From an uncultured Clostridia bacterium (GTDB taxonomy: Bacteria; Bacillota; Clostridia; Christensenellales; UBA1242), in the NCBI GenBank assembly GCA_934757825.1, contig CAKVLP010000001.1, positions 186,001 through 250,000 on the forward strand: DNA of 64,000 nucleotides, read 5' to 3'. Under the pieces are notes generated by a model, which saw nothing but the letters and a program-made list of their open reading frames with translations, had not been told where the DNA came from and ran no database searches. Within the stretch, counting starts at the first letter, position 1; each line of letters starts with the position of its first letter. Positions 28,300 to 37,500 of the stretch are shown piece after piece. The position numbers were made by a program, and so were the translations under genes.

Positions 28300-28327
28300 A
28301 TTATAATGCAAAATTAGCAAATTTAAA
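28300..28327 (-). promoter_or_regulatory. Promoter abutting uvrC
   Basis: On the minus strand, TTTAAA (28322-28327) and TATAAT (28300-28305) are spaced by 16 nt. The -10 element ends 6 nt before the uvrC ATG, so transcription would start at or next to the A of ATG. Confidence 0.55.
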
Positions 28328-28349
28328 AGGATTTTAACAAATTTACCTA

Positions 28350-28378
28350 TTGAAGTGTGGTTTTTTATGTGATATACT
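28350..28378 (+). promoter_or_regulatory. Promoter of the gene at 28402
   Basis: TTGAAG (28350-28355) and TATACT (28373-28378) are spaced by 17 nt, with GAGGGG following before the ATG. Confidence 0.75.
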
Positions 28379-28401
28379 AAAATCATAAAGAGGGGAAAAT
28401 T

Positions 28402-29619
28402 ATGGGTGAAATTATTGATGTAACATTAGCGAGAGCAGAACAACTTGCAGATATGTTTTTGGACGACAATGTCGAACACGAATACGCAAGGCTAATGTCG
28501 ATACTTAAAAACGACGACGTAAATCTTTTAACCTTAGAACTAATGAACTTGAAAACAAAAATTAACGAACTTAGCCTTCGTCGTCAGGTTATGGAACTAG
28601 GCAAACTAAGCAAGATAATGTCGGTTTGTCGCAGTGCCTCAAAACAGTTTGACGAGGAAGAACAACTTAACACAATCAAGAAGTTTTTGGAACTAACAAC
28701 TATCATGGGCGAATATGTTTCGCTTGAAATGGAACATATTGCAATGGTCCAATCAAAAGTAGACTTTGCTGTAAAGTATTTGATAGGGAAAACTCCCGAA
28801 CAACTTGAAAAGAACATTGCTATTAACCGCAATGTAGAAAAGGCATATTTGTCTCTTAAAAACAGCAGAAACTACGATGAGGCACTTCGTCAACTTATTG
28901 TTGACCCGCTTCTATACAACCAAGAACTTTTGCCAAGCCAAGACTTTGAGGAACTTATTGAAAACAACTCAAAGTTTATACAAAGCACAGTTCCAGAAAA
29001 TAATTTGTCGCTTGTGGAATCGCTACTTGTATATGACAAAGTTTTGCTAAGAACTTTTGGCACGCTATCTAAGGCATTAAGGTTTTTATCCGAAGTGTGC
29101 GACTCGGGCATTAACGCAGAGCAAAACGAACACACTTTGTGGTGCTTTTCGACCGAAAACCTTAACGAATTATTCAAAAAGTTTGACGAAAACGATTTGA
29201 AAAACAATACCGATTTGAAGAAGTGGCAAACATTTAGCCATATTGAACTTAGAAGCATTAGAAACCGCGTACAAAGTGCGTCAGGCTATTTGGATAACAC
29301 CAAAGAGACACTTGTAGATAGTTCGGAACTTGAAGAAGACTTTTTGATGAACATAATTACAAAAGCCCCACACCAACTAAAAACATTTGTTGATTTTCTA
29401 GTAAAAGAAAAAGCGCGCGTTCCACTTGCGCAAGATAGGCTTCCATTTTATCTAAACGAACTTGTTAAGGTCGCAGACAACAAGACAATTAAAAACACCT
29501 TTATCGTAGAACACGGAAGCGAGATAAATCACATTGACAAATATCGCAAAGACGAAAAGCCCAAAAGCACTACTCCTCGCGTTTATACAAGAGTGAGAAC
29601 AAAAAATAAAGACAAATAA
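28402..29619 (+). CDS. Hypothetical helical cytoplasmic protein
   Basis: The 405-residue product is not recognised. It has its own sigma A-type promoter, an AGAGGGG ribosome binding site and a terminator, so it is a genuine single gene. Predicted structure is almost all helix, with heptad-like Leu/Ile patterns over residues 1-130 and 200-290 that suggest coiled coils or a helical-bundle scaffold. There is no signal peptide, membrane segment, Cys cluster or nucleotide motif. The last 35 residues are basic and Thr/Lys-rich. It is divergent from uvrC but nothing indicates a repair role. Confidence 0.75.
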   Translation: MGEIIDVTLARAEQLADMFLDDNVEHEYARLMSILKNDDVNLLTLELMNLKTKINELSLRRQVMELGKLSKIMSVCRSASKQFDEEEQLNTIKKFLELTTIMGEYVSLEMEHIAMVQSKVDFAVKYLIGKTPEQLEKNIAINRNVEKAYLSLKNSRNYDEALRQLIVDPLLYNQELLPSQDFEELIENNSKFIQSTVPENNLSLVESLLVYDKVLLRTFGTLSKALRFLSEVCDSGINAEQNEHTLWCFSTENLNELFKKFDENDLKNNTDLKKWQTFSHIELRSIRNRVQSASGYLDNTKETLVDSSELEEDFLMNIITKAPHQLKTFVDFLVKEKARVPLAQDRLPFYLNELVKVADNKTIKNTFIVEHGSEINHIDKYRKDEKPKSTTPRVYTRVRTKNKDK

Positions 29620-29648
29620 AAAATATGCCGTTTGGCATATTTTTTTTA
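29617..29648. terminator. Bidirectional terminator
   Basis: AAATATGCC / GGCATATTT (29621-29629 with 29634-29642), with a 4-nt loop, has A and T runs on both sides. It separates the convergent genes at 28402 and 29646. Confidence 0.9.
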
Positions 29649-29984
29649 TCCCAACAGATAATCGACGCCGTCTAGCATAATGTCGTTGATGGCTGGGCAC
29701 GCAAGGCTATAATACATTATTTTGCCCACTCTATTATAACTCACCGCGCCACACTGTCTTAGCAGTTTTAACTGGTGGCTAACGGTGGTCTGGTTTAAGT
29801 TAAGCATAACCGACAAATCATTAACGCACATACTTGTAATGCAAAGTGCGGTCAAAATTTTTACACGTGTAATATCCGAAAAAATATCAAAAAAATTTGC
29901 AAGGCGTTGAAGCGTTGTGTCGTTTGGCATATAGTTTAGAATGTCGTCTTGCGTTTTTCTTGGAAGCACCAAAATTTTTGCCAT
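29646..29984 (-). CDS. ArsR/SmtB family transcriptional regulator
   Basis: The 112-residue winged-helix repressor of the ArsR type has DITRVKILTALC near residues 37-48, the alpha-3 segment SMCVNDLSVMLNLNQTTVSHQLKLLR at about 51-76 with Cys53, and the wing VGKIMYYSLA. ArsR proteins usually release DNA on binding metal or another ligand; only one Cys of the classic CVC metal site is present, so the ligand may not be a metal. The ribosome binding site is AAGGAGTGGGG. It is transcribed away from the small Cys-rich ORF at 30098, a natural target candidate. Confidence 0.9.
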   Translation of the reverse strand: MAKILVLPRKTQDDILNYMPNDTTLQRLANFFDIFSDITRVKILTALCITSMCVNDLSVMLNLNQTTVSHQLKLLRQCGAVSYNRVGKIMYYSLACPAINDIMLDGVDYLLG

Positions 29985-30002
29985 TTCCCCACTCCTTAAT
30001 CT

Positions 30003-30062
30003 ATCAATATTTTAGCAGATTTGGGACGTTTTTAACAAAAAGTATTTTTGTTGCATATTGAT
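30003..30062. promoter_or_regulatory. Inverted ATCAATAT repeats between arsR and the small ORF
   Basis: ATCAATAT at 30003-30010 and its inverse ATATTGAT at 30055-30062 flank the divergent intergenic region. They are candidate operator half-sites for the ArsR protein. The spacing is long, so this is tentative. Confidence 0.3.
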
Positions 30063-30097
30063 TAGTAATATATATTTTTGTAAATTTAGGGGGGATT

Positions 30098-30295
30098 ATG
30101 ACATTTACAAACGATGTTTTGCTAGTGCTACTGCTTTCAATTCTGACCAGCACAGACGGCGAACTAGCAAACAATCAAAACTTTTTGCTGTTGCTACTAC
30201 TTGTGCTATCCACCGACCAAAACAGAAACAACAACAATAATTCGTGCTGTTGCGGGTCGATAAGTAGTTGCAGGTGCCGAGGTCTACTAGGCTAA
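30098..30295 (+). CDS. Small hydrophobic protein with Cys-rich tail
   Basis: The 65-residue ORF has an unusually strong AGGGGGG ribosome binding site 5 nt before its ATG, and a hairpin terminator starts right after its stop, so it is probably expressed. It has two hydrophobic stretches (VLLVLLLSIL, residues 7-16, and FLLLLLLVLS, 29-38), each followed by a Thr/Ser-Asp turn, then a poly-Asn linker and a tail SCCCGSISSCRCRG with five cysteines. I know no family for it. Possible roles are a membrane-bound metal or thiol sensor, a spore-related protein or a small toxin; none is supported beyond composition. The divergent ArsR gene is a likely regulator. Confidence 0.6.
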   Translation: MTFTNDVLLVLLLSILTSTDGELANNQNFLLLLLLVLSTDQNRNNNNNSCCCGSISSCRCRGLLG

Positions 30296-30297
30296 AC

Positions 30298-30332
30298 AAA
30301 AAAGGCATTACAAAATAATGCCTCTTTTTTTT
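30298..30332. terminator. Bidirectional terminator
   Basis: AGGCATTA / TAATGCCT (30303-30310 with 30316-30323), with a 5-nt loop, has T8 on the plus side and T runs on the minus side. It serves the small ORF and prfA. Confidence 0.88.
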
Positions 30333-31407
30333 AATCTTGCTTGTTTTCTTCCAAAAGTTCCTTTTGATGCGCGATTGTAAGGTTGTCGATTAAATCGTCC
30401 AAATCGCCATTTAGGAAGCCTTCAAGGTTGTAAACCGTGTAGTTTATGCGGTGGTCAGTTAGACGACTTTGAGGATAATTGTATGTCCTTATTCGCTCGC
30501 TTCGGTCGCCTGTACCTACTTGGTTTCGGCGATTTTTAGCATACTCTTCGTCTGCCTGCATTTTAAAGTGGTCGTAAAGTTTGCTCTTTAAAATAACCAT
30601 CGCTTTTTCTTTGTTTTTAAGTTGGCTACGTTCGTCTTGGCACGCAACAACAATGCCAGTAGGCAAGTGCGTAATTCTAACCGCACTATCGGTGGTGTTA
30701 ACGTGTTGTCCGCCCGCTCCGCCACTACGATAAACGTCGACTTTAAGGTCTTTATCGTTGATTTCGATGTCAACATCTACTTGCTCTGGCAACACCGCCA
30801 CAGTAGCTGTGCTAGTGTGAATTCGTCCGCTCGCTTCGGTCTCAGGTACACGCTGAACGCGATGTACTCCGCTCTCGTATTTTAGCCTTGAATACACGCC
30901 TTTGCCTTTAATTAAAAACGAACATTCCTTAATTCCGCCAAGTTCGGTTTCATTCAACTCCAAAACTTCCACTTTCCAGCGATTGCGGTCGGCGTACATA
31001 TTGTACATTCTAAATAGCACCGCGCCAAACAAGCACGACTCCTCGCCACCTGCTCCGCCACGGATTTCCATAATAACGTTTTTGTCGTCGTTTTCGTCCT
31101 TAGGCAAAAGCATAACTTTAAGTTCTTCTTCGGCCTTGGCAAGTTTTTCGGTATTGTCCTCAATGTCAAGTTGGGCAAGTTCCTTTAATTCCGCGTCGGT
31201 TTCGGTCGCCAAAATCGCCTTGCTATCGTCAAGGTTTTTCTTAACAGCCAAATACTTGTCGTACGCTTCCACAACCGGTTGAAGATTGCTATATTCCTTG
31301 GTTAGTTCGCGATAAAGTTTGTTATCCGCGATGACATCAGGATCCATAATACGCGCCGAAACTTCGATATATTTCTCTTTAATTTTGTCTAATTTATCTA
31401 CTAACAT
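30331..31407 (-). CDS. prfA: Peptide chain release factor 1
   Basis: The 358-residue RF1 ends translation at UAA and UAG codons. The codon-reading PxT tripeptide is in QRVPETE at residues 188-190, and the catalytic GGQ is at 232-234 in SGGAGGQHVNTT. An acidic coiled coil spans residues 1-105 and GGAGGEES marks domain 2. Length is normal. It overlaps prmC by 7 nt, so the factor and the enzyme that methylates its GGQ glutamine are coupled. It is the last gene of the rpmE-prmC-prfA unit. Confidence 0.98.
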   Translation of the reverse strand: MLVDKLDKIKEKYIEVSARIMDPDVIADNKLYRELTKEYSNLQPVVEAYDKYLAVKKNLDDSKAILATETDAELKELAQLDIEDNTEKLAKAEEELKVMLLPKDENDDKNVIMEIRGGAGGEESCLFGAVLFRMYNMYADRNRWKVEVLELNETELGGIKECSFLIKGKGVYSRLKYESGVHRVQRVPETEASGRIHTSTATVAVLPEQVDVDIEINDKDLKVDVYRSGGAGGQHVNTTDSAVRITHLPTGIVVACQDERSQLKNKEKAMVILKSKLYDHFKMQADEEYAKNRRNQVGTGDRSERIRTYNYPQSRLTDHRINYTVYNLEGFLNGDLDDLIDNLTIAHQKELLEENKQD

Positions 31408-32219
31408 TTTTCCGCCCTTATAAATCTATTTATTCCATTTAAGTCTTTAATTATTGTAATATTTTTAAAGTTTTTTTCCAACAGTTTTTTTATACTATTT
31501 TCTTGGTTTATGCCAAATTCAAGATAAAGCACTCCGCCGTCATTTAGAAAGTTTGCACCCTCACTCGCGATAACCTTGTAATAATCCAGCCCATTTAGTC
31601 CCCCGTCTAGTGCTAGGCGCGGGTCGTATTTTTTTACTTCCACTTGAAGCGTTTTTATGTCGCGCGACTCAATGTATGGCGGATTGCTCACAATTAGGTC
31701 AAACTTTTCCTTGATGCTACAAAACATATTGCTTTTTATAATATCCACATTCGAAAGGTTTTGTTTTGCGTTAAGCCTTGCTTGGCGCAATGCTTTTGGG
31801 CTAATATCGCTAAGCACAACGTTATCAAAGCCGTTTTTATTTAATGCAATGCCTATGCACCCCGACCCACAACATAGGTCGAGAACTCTCCGACACTTAT
31901 CCTCGTGGTTAATGACATAATCGGTCAAAAACTCGGTTTCGGGGCGAGGAGTAAGAGTGTGTCTGCTCTCCTTAATTTTAATATTTAAAAAGTCGCTAGT
32001 GCCAATAATAAGTTGAAGCGGAACACCCTTAATACGCTTATTCACCGCCCTTTCAAGCGTCCTATATTCCCTATCGGATATTTCCTTATTTAGAACAATG
32101 TCGCTTCGAGTAATTCCAAGTAGCCCTTCACATAAAAAAATACACTCATTGTTATGATTTAAGCAGTGAGTGGATAATTTCTTATTAAGTTTTGCTACAA
32201 CATCTTGAATTTTGTACAT
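31401..32219 (-). CDS. prmC: Release factor glutamine methyltransferase
   Basis: This 272-residue SAM-dependent enzyme methylates the Gln of the GGQ motif in release factors. The N-terminal domain has PLQLIIGTSDF near residues 82-92. The Rossmann core has VLDLCCGSGCIGIAL near 113-127 for SAM binding, LSDISPKAL near 136, and the catalytic SNPPYIE near 183, diagnostic for PrmC/HemK. It lies between rpmE and prfA, the usual order in Firmicutes. Confidence 0.96.
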   Translation of the reverse strand: MYKIQDVVAKLNKKLSTHCLNHNNECIFLCEGLLGITRSDIVLNKEISDREYRTLERAVNKRIKGVPLQLIIGTSDFLNIKIKESRHTLTPRPETEFLTDYVINHEDKCRRVLDLCCGSGCIGIALNKNGFDNVVLSDISPKALRQARLNAKQNLSNVDIIKSNMFCSIKEKFDLIVSNPPYIESRDIKTLQVEVKKYDPRLALDGGLNGLDYYKVIASEGANFLNDGGVLYLEFGINQENSIKKLLEKNFKNITIIKDLNGINRFIRAEKC

Positions 32220-32233
32220 AGTTACTCAATAAA

Positions 32234-32254
32234 AAATGGACATTACGCCCATTT
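32234..32254 (-). terminator. Weak hairpin after rpmE
   Basis: On the minus strand AAATGG / CCATTT with a 9-nt loop is followed by a T run. It may reduce transcription from rpmE into prmC. The stem is short. Confidence 0.4.
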
Positions 32255-32256
32255 AA

Positions 32257-32463
32257 TTAGTCTAAATTGTATTTCTTCTTGAATTTCTCAACACGACCAG
32301 CTGTATCAACCATTTTCTTTTTGCCACTATAAAAAGGGTGACATTTGTCACAAACTTCAATTCTAATTGTGTCGCCAGCGATTGTAGATTTCGTTTTAAA
32401 TTTAGAACCACAACCACAAATAACTTCTACTTCGTGATAGTCAGGATGGATATTTTGTTTCAT
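32257..32463 (-). CDS. rpmE: 50S ribosomal protein L31
   Basis: This 68-residue L31 is of the zinc-binding type: Cys residues in ICGCGSKF and in VCDKCHPFYSGK form the metal site. The HPDYHEVEV start and the final KKKYNLD are typical. I use ATG 32463 because GAGGTGA precedes it; the GTG nine bases upstream overlaps that site. A promoter at 32496-32524 drives the rpmE-prmC-prfA unit. Confidence 0.97.
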   Translation of the reverse strand: MKQNIHPDYHEVEVICGCGSKFKTKSTIAGDTIRIEVCDKCHPFYSGKKKMVDTAGRVEKFKKKYNLD

Positions 32464-32495
32464 ACCGTTCACCTCATATATTTTTTTGCTTAATT

Positions 32496-32524
32496 ATTGT
32501 ATAACAAAATTCCCCAGTAGTCAA
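32496..32524 (-). promoter_or_regulatory. Promoter of rpmE-prmC-prfA
   Basis: On the minus strand, TTGACT (32519-32524) and TACAAT (32496-32501) are spaced by 17 nt. Confidence 0.8.
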
Positions 32525-32552
32525 CACTTTTTGAAAAATAAAGCATATATTT

Positions 32553-33911
32553 TTAAGTTTTTGAGAGTGCTTTGAGCGCTTTTAAAACGCGGTCGTATAT
32601 ATCGCCTGCACCAAGCACAAGCACAACATCGTATTTCGATGCGGTTTTTAGTTGGGCTCGCAAATTTTTGCCAGTATCACAATAAGTCTTGTTTTTTAGT
32701 TTTATATCATTATACAACTCGCGTGCGCTTCCGCCAATTATGTACTTTTCACGCGCAGGATATGTCTTGTAAATTACCAGTTTGTCGACCTTATCAAAGC
32801 ATTTAACAAACTGGTCTTTAAGCCCAATTGTTCGGCTGAAAGTGTGCGGTTGGAAAATGCAAAGTACGCGCTTATAATTATCCTTAATTGCGCTAATACT
32901 GCTTTTTATCTCTGTCGGGTGATGTGCATAGTCGCAAAACACCGGCACTCCGTCCACTTCTCCCACGCGCTCCATTCGGCGTTTTACCCCCTTAAACGAT
33001 AGTAGCGCAGTGTAAATTACGCTCGACTTTACACCCAAAAGCAAGCCCACAGCAATTGCGGTCAAGCAGTTTTTCGCATTGTACACGCCCGGCAATTTTG
33101 ACCTAAACCTGCCTATATAATCTCCATAGTGCACGTCAAACGACAGGCTTCCGTCCGGCTCGCGTCTTAGCCCACTTCCCACTATGTCGTAGTCGCCGCC
33201 AAACCCAACTGTAACGATGTGTTTCTTTATATTTAGCGACCTTACAAAGTCGTTGTTTTCAAATACAACGAGGGTGTCTTTTACGTTTTCCGCGAAGTGT
33301 GAAAAGGCGGATTTTATTTCGGATAAATCCTTGTAAAAGTCGGTGTGGTCGAGTTCGATATTAGTAATCACGCCGATGTTTGGGCGCAAAAACCTTATGC
33401 TATTTCGATACTCGCACCCCTCGGTCACAAATACCTTTTTGTTGCCGATTTTCGCGTTTCCAAACGACGCTTCCCCTCCCAAATGCACGCTAGGATTTTG
33501 CTGGTCGCGAATAAGGATTTCGCCAACGAGTGCGGTGGTGGTGGTTTTGCCGTGAGTCCCCGTCACAACAACGCTACTCTCGTACATTCCGCAAAGTTCG
33601 CCCAAAAACTCGGAGCGCTCCATAATATTTAACCCTTTGAGCCTTGCGTATTTTAGTTCTACATTGTCCTCGTGAATCGCTCCCGAAAACACCACATAAT
33701 CGTAATTTTTTGTGAGGTTTTTCTCGCTATGTCCGTGAAAAACTGGCACACCGAGTCGGCTAAGCGCGCGGGTTTCGAAATTGATTTGCATATCCGAGCC
33801 CTCCACTTGCGCCCCGAGTGCCATACAAAACCTCGCAATTGCGCTCATACTTATCCCGCCAATGCCTATAAAATAGATGTTTAAATCGTTAATTTTCCGT
33901 ATTTTTTCCAT
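32553..33911 (-). CDS. murC: UDP-N-acetylmuramate--L-alanine ligase
   Basis: The 452-residue Mur ligase adds L-Ala to UDP-MurNAc with ATP in the cytoplasm. The N-terminal FIGIGGISMSAIA (residues 14-26) binds the UDP part, the P-loop GTHGKTTT is at 118-125, then NIELDHTDFY near 190, a CDYAHHPTEI motif near 320 and FQPHTFSRT near 345. These are the complete MurC set. No ribosome binding site is seen at ATG 33911, and a TATATA lies 5 nt upstream, so it may be leaderless. It is divergent from spoVG. Confidence 0.96.
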   Translation of the reverse strand: MEKIRKINDLNIYFIGIGGISMSAIARFCMALGAQVEGSDMQINFETRALSRLGVPVFHGHSEKNLTKNYDYVVFSGAIHEDNVELKYARLKGLNIMERSEFLGELCGMYESSVVVTGTHGKTTTTALVGEILIRDQQNPSVHLGGEASFGNAKIGNKKVFVTEGCEYRNSIRFLRPNIGVITNIELDHTDFYKDLSEIKSAFSHFAENVKDTLVVFENNDFVRSLNIKKHIVTVGFGGDYDIVGSGLRREPDGSLSFDVHYGDYIGRFRSKLPGVYNAKNCLTAIAVGLLLGVKSSVIYTALLSFKGVKRRMERVGEVDGVPVFCDYAHHPTEIKSSISAIKDNYKRVLCIFQPHTFSRTIGLKDQFVKCFDKVDKLVIYKTYPAREKYIIGGSARELYNDIKLKNKTYCDTGKNLRAQLKTASKYDVVLVLGAGDIYDRVLKALKALSKT

Positions 33912-33941
33912 AAAAATATATATGAAATAGCATTAAAAAAG

Positions 33942-33971
33942 TTGTAACACCTCGTTTTTTTATGATATACT
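33942..33971 (+). promoter_or_regulatory. Promoter of spoVG
   Basis: TTGTAA (33942-33947) and TATACT (33966-33971) are spaced by 18 nt. In Bacillus spoVG is sigma H dependent; the elements here fit sigma A better. Confidence 0.5.
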
Positions 33972-34013
33972 TATGACAAGTAAAAAATTTGCTTATATAA
34001 AGGAAGGTACAAA

Positions 34014-34286
34014 ATGAAAATTTCAGACGTACGCATTAGACTAATGCAAAATGATGACACAAAATTAAAGGCCGTAGCATCTATCACAATTGATGATTGT
34101 TTTGTTGTTCACGACATCAAAGTATTGGAAGGGAATCAAGGTTTCTTCGTTAGTATGCCTAGCAGAAAAACACCAGACGGACAATACAAAGATGTTGCTC
34201 ACCCAATCAATACTGATACAAGAGAACAATTAAACAAGGTTGTTTTGGAAGCCTTTGAAGCAGAAAAAGCAAAACCAAGAGATTAG
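34014..34286 (+). CDS. spoVG: SpoVG family regulator
   Basis: This 90-residue SpoVG protein starts MKISDVRIRL and contains GFFVSMPSRKTPDG near residues 44-57, the family signature, followed by DVAHPIN. SpoVG is a small nucleic-acid-binding regulator affecting sporulation, cell division and surface genes in Firmicutes. Length is normal. A strong AAGGAAGG site precedes the ATG, and a hairpin terminator follows the stop. Confidence 0.97.
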   Translation: MKISDVRIRLMQNDDTKLKAVASITIDDCFVVHDIKVLEGNQGFFVSMPSRKTPDGQYKDVAHPINTDTREQLNKVVLEAFEAEKAKPRD

Positions 34287-34294
34287 TAATTTCT

Positions 34295-34330
34295 AAAAAG
34301 CCCTACGTAAGTTTGGGCTTTTTATTTTTT
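34295..34330 (+). terminator. Terminator of spoVG
   Basis: AAAAAGCCC / GGGCTTTTT (34295-34303 with 34315-34323) is followed by a T-rich run. Confidence 0.88.
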
Positions 34331-34513
34331 TATTAAGATTATATAAAATATATGAAAAGATATAAAACACAAAAATATCAAACTAAATGTATATATTACC
34401 CATATACATAATAACAACATACAATACAAAATGTATATTACAAAATACTAAAATTTATAAACGAAATAAAATAGATAAAACAAAAAAGCAACGCAAAGTG
34501 TATATAACAAAAC
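34331..34513. other. AT-rich gene-free spacer
   Basis: This stretch between the spoVG terminator and the next terminator is extremely A-rich on the plus strand with few G or C. It holds scattered short repeats of the form TGTATAT, but no ORF, promoter or RNA structure that I can support. Confidence 0.5.
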
Positions 34514-34546
34514 AAAAAAAGACTACTTCTAAAAAGTAGTCTTTTT
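34514..34546. terminator. Terminator of the GLUG-repeat gene
   Basis: AAAAGACTACTT / AAGTAGTCTTTT (34517-34528 with 34534-34545) has flanking A and T runs, so it can act in both directions. It ends the minus-strand gene at 34589. Confidence 0.88.
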
Positions 34547-34588
34547 ATTTCAATTAGCCTTAAAACCTTAATTAGTAATTAGCCTTAA

Positions 34589-37500
34589 TTAAAATTTAAG
34601 ATTAAGTGTAGGAATATTGTTATCATTAACAGCCCAAAGACCTGTGTTTAGGAATCCCCAGTTAGACGCTTTCTTCATATCTTTAGCATTAAGTGCTCTT
34701 GACCAGAATACTCCACAGAAGGTTTGATCTTCCGCACCAGACATAGATTGACAGTGATAATCTACAACAAATCCGCACTGACGTTTGTTGATGTCAGGTT
34801 GTCTATGGATTGTAGTAGTAGCGGATGTTGTATAACTCTTTCCACTTGTAAATTTCGAAAGTGCAACAACATAGCGAATTACACCACCTTGTTTTTCCTT
34901 TCTATTATACTGTGACGAAGTAACTATACCTGAGTTTTCAGAACCACACATTGTAGCGCTAATGTACATATTTCTAGCAACACCACCATCGTGGTCACAG
35001 ATAGCACCAGCAGTATATTTTCCACCAAGTGTTGTGTTTGTGATTTCAAACATAGTAATGTTTACAACATCATCTTTGCCGGCCTTAATATCGCGAACTG
35101 TTGTTCTTTCTTCGTATGTAATTCCTTTGAAGAAATTACCTATTTGCTCCCAAACTCCACTACCGTCGTCAGCGTTAATTGTGTACTCATACGTAACGTT
35201 AAGAGTAGCAACCGCGCCACCAACTTTATAACCGCTTAGGCTAGAATCTGTAACTCTGACTTCCTCAATACGTTTTGTGTTGCTATCAAACAATGCTTGA
35301 CCAGCGATACCACCTACGAAGTTGCCTTCGCTAGTAGAAGCAGTGATATTTACCATAACCCAAACTTTCCTGATTGGACCAGATGTATAACCAGCAGCAC
35401 CACCAATACTTACGTTGCCTTTCTTTTCGTTTGTAACAGCAGTAAATTGTTTCTCTGGTGTGCCAATTTTTACATAAGAAATTGTGCCTTCATTGTAACC
35501 AGTTACGCCACCAACATAAAGTTTTGAAAAATCAACTTCTGGGGTTACGCTAACATTTTGTAATTTAATGTAGTCATCGTTACCTGTAATGATAGCGTCT
35601 TTTCCATTGTGACCAGCAACGCCACCAAGCTTAATATTGTCAGAAGTTCCCACAATGGAAACATTGTTGATGTCACCACTTATAGACTTTGAAATATGAT
35701 ATGTTTTATCTGAGAAAAAGCCTAAAATTCTACCATTGTTGTAACCAGCAACTGCACCACCTGCAACTTTTGCCTTTACAACACATTTTTGCCCGCCACC
35801 AATCTCAAAGTTAAGAATTGTACCATCGTTGTATCCAGCGATAATACCAGCGTACTCGCCTTCAACTTGTGCATTCTCCACTTTAACACCTTCGATAACT
35901 GCGTTCTCTCCAACGTAGCCGAAGATACCAGCATATTTGTGGGTGCCACTTACAACGATGTTTTTGAATACACCATTTAGAACGTAAAGTTTTCCTTCAA
36001 AATGTTTCTCCTCAGTTCCGATAGGCTCCCAAGGAATATTTTGGAAATCAATGTCGCCGTCAACAAGAATAACTTTATCCAAATCAGTAAGGGCATCTTT
36101 TAATTCTTGTGCGTTTGTGATTTTCTTAATTTCGCCATTGTTTGAATCAAGAGAAGGTAAAACGTTTTGTTCTGCCATATTTAGAACAGGATAGCCACTA
36201 TTTTCGCCAACTCTGATTTCCCAAACGTTGGTGTTCCAGTAGTATATTGTGCCATCTTTCTCAATAAGTTTGTATCCGTCGCCATCTTTAACATATTCTT
36301 TTGTGCCAACCATAGCCGACTTTAACGAACTTAGGTCTTTAAGGTTTCCGCCATTTCCTTCTGTCTCAGTAGAAAGCATTGCTTCAAATTTTCGGCTTGT
36401 CTCTGTACCAGTATTACCAGTCCTATTTGCAACACCGCCAATTCCTTCAACAGTAGAAATGTAATAGTTACCAGAAATTACGTTAAGAGCATTTTCAGCA
36501 GTTGTGTCAATTGTTTGACCAATAACATAACCTACTTTATTGTCAATTTTGTTTGTAATATTAACATTTGTATAGCATTCTTGGATAGAAGCACCAAGAC
36601 TCTTTGTGTAGTTTTTGTTTATGCCGTCAGAATCTATTTTGGCAAATTTGTTTTCACCAACAAGTCCGCCAACCAATGTGATTTTTTCAGCAGCACTTGT
36701 GTCGATTTTACCTGTGGCATAACTAAAATATACTCTGCCACCATAGTTTTTACCAGCAACACCACCGAAAGTACCTTGAACAGACTCGCTACTTACGCCT
36801 TTATCAAGTTTGCCACCAGCGGTTACGCTTGCACTAACTCTGTCAAGTTTTGCAATTGTCTGAGTTCTGCCGTTGTTAACAGAAAGGTTTGCGCCAACAA
36901 CACCACCGACAACCGCGTTAGGGTTGGTGCTAACAATGTTTGCTTTTTTTACTTCTACTCTCTCAACAGTACCATAGTTTTCACCAGCAACTGTACCAGC
37001 ATTAACTGCTGTGTTGCCAGAAACCAACATAGTTACGCCATCAAATTTAACATTGTAAACTTTTGCTGTGCTAGAAAGTTTTGAGAACAATCCCGTACTC
37101 TGAGTAGTAGCAGAAAGTTTCAAGTTTTCAATTGTATAACCCTTACCGTCAAGTCTGCCATTGAATGGAGTTACTGTGTTGTTAACAAAACCAATAGGTG
37201 CCCAAGATGCATTAGTATTTAGGTCAATCATTTTACCAATATCAATATTGTTTGTAAGTTCATAACAAGCATTGATAGAATACAAATCGGTTTTGCCGAT
37301 GTTTGCAAGGTCTTGTGGAGTACTAATTCTAAATGGATAAGACTGCGAACCATCGCAAACGATAACGTCGCAACTTACGTTTCTAAACTTTGCGTTGTTT
37401 GTCTTAAACACGATTTTAGCAACACCACCTTGAAGTGCTTTAAACTCACCAACTGCGGTTTTGCCAACGATTTTGATATCTTTATTTGTTACTTCAATAA

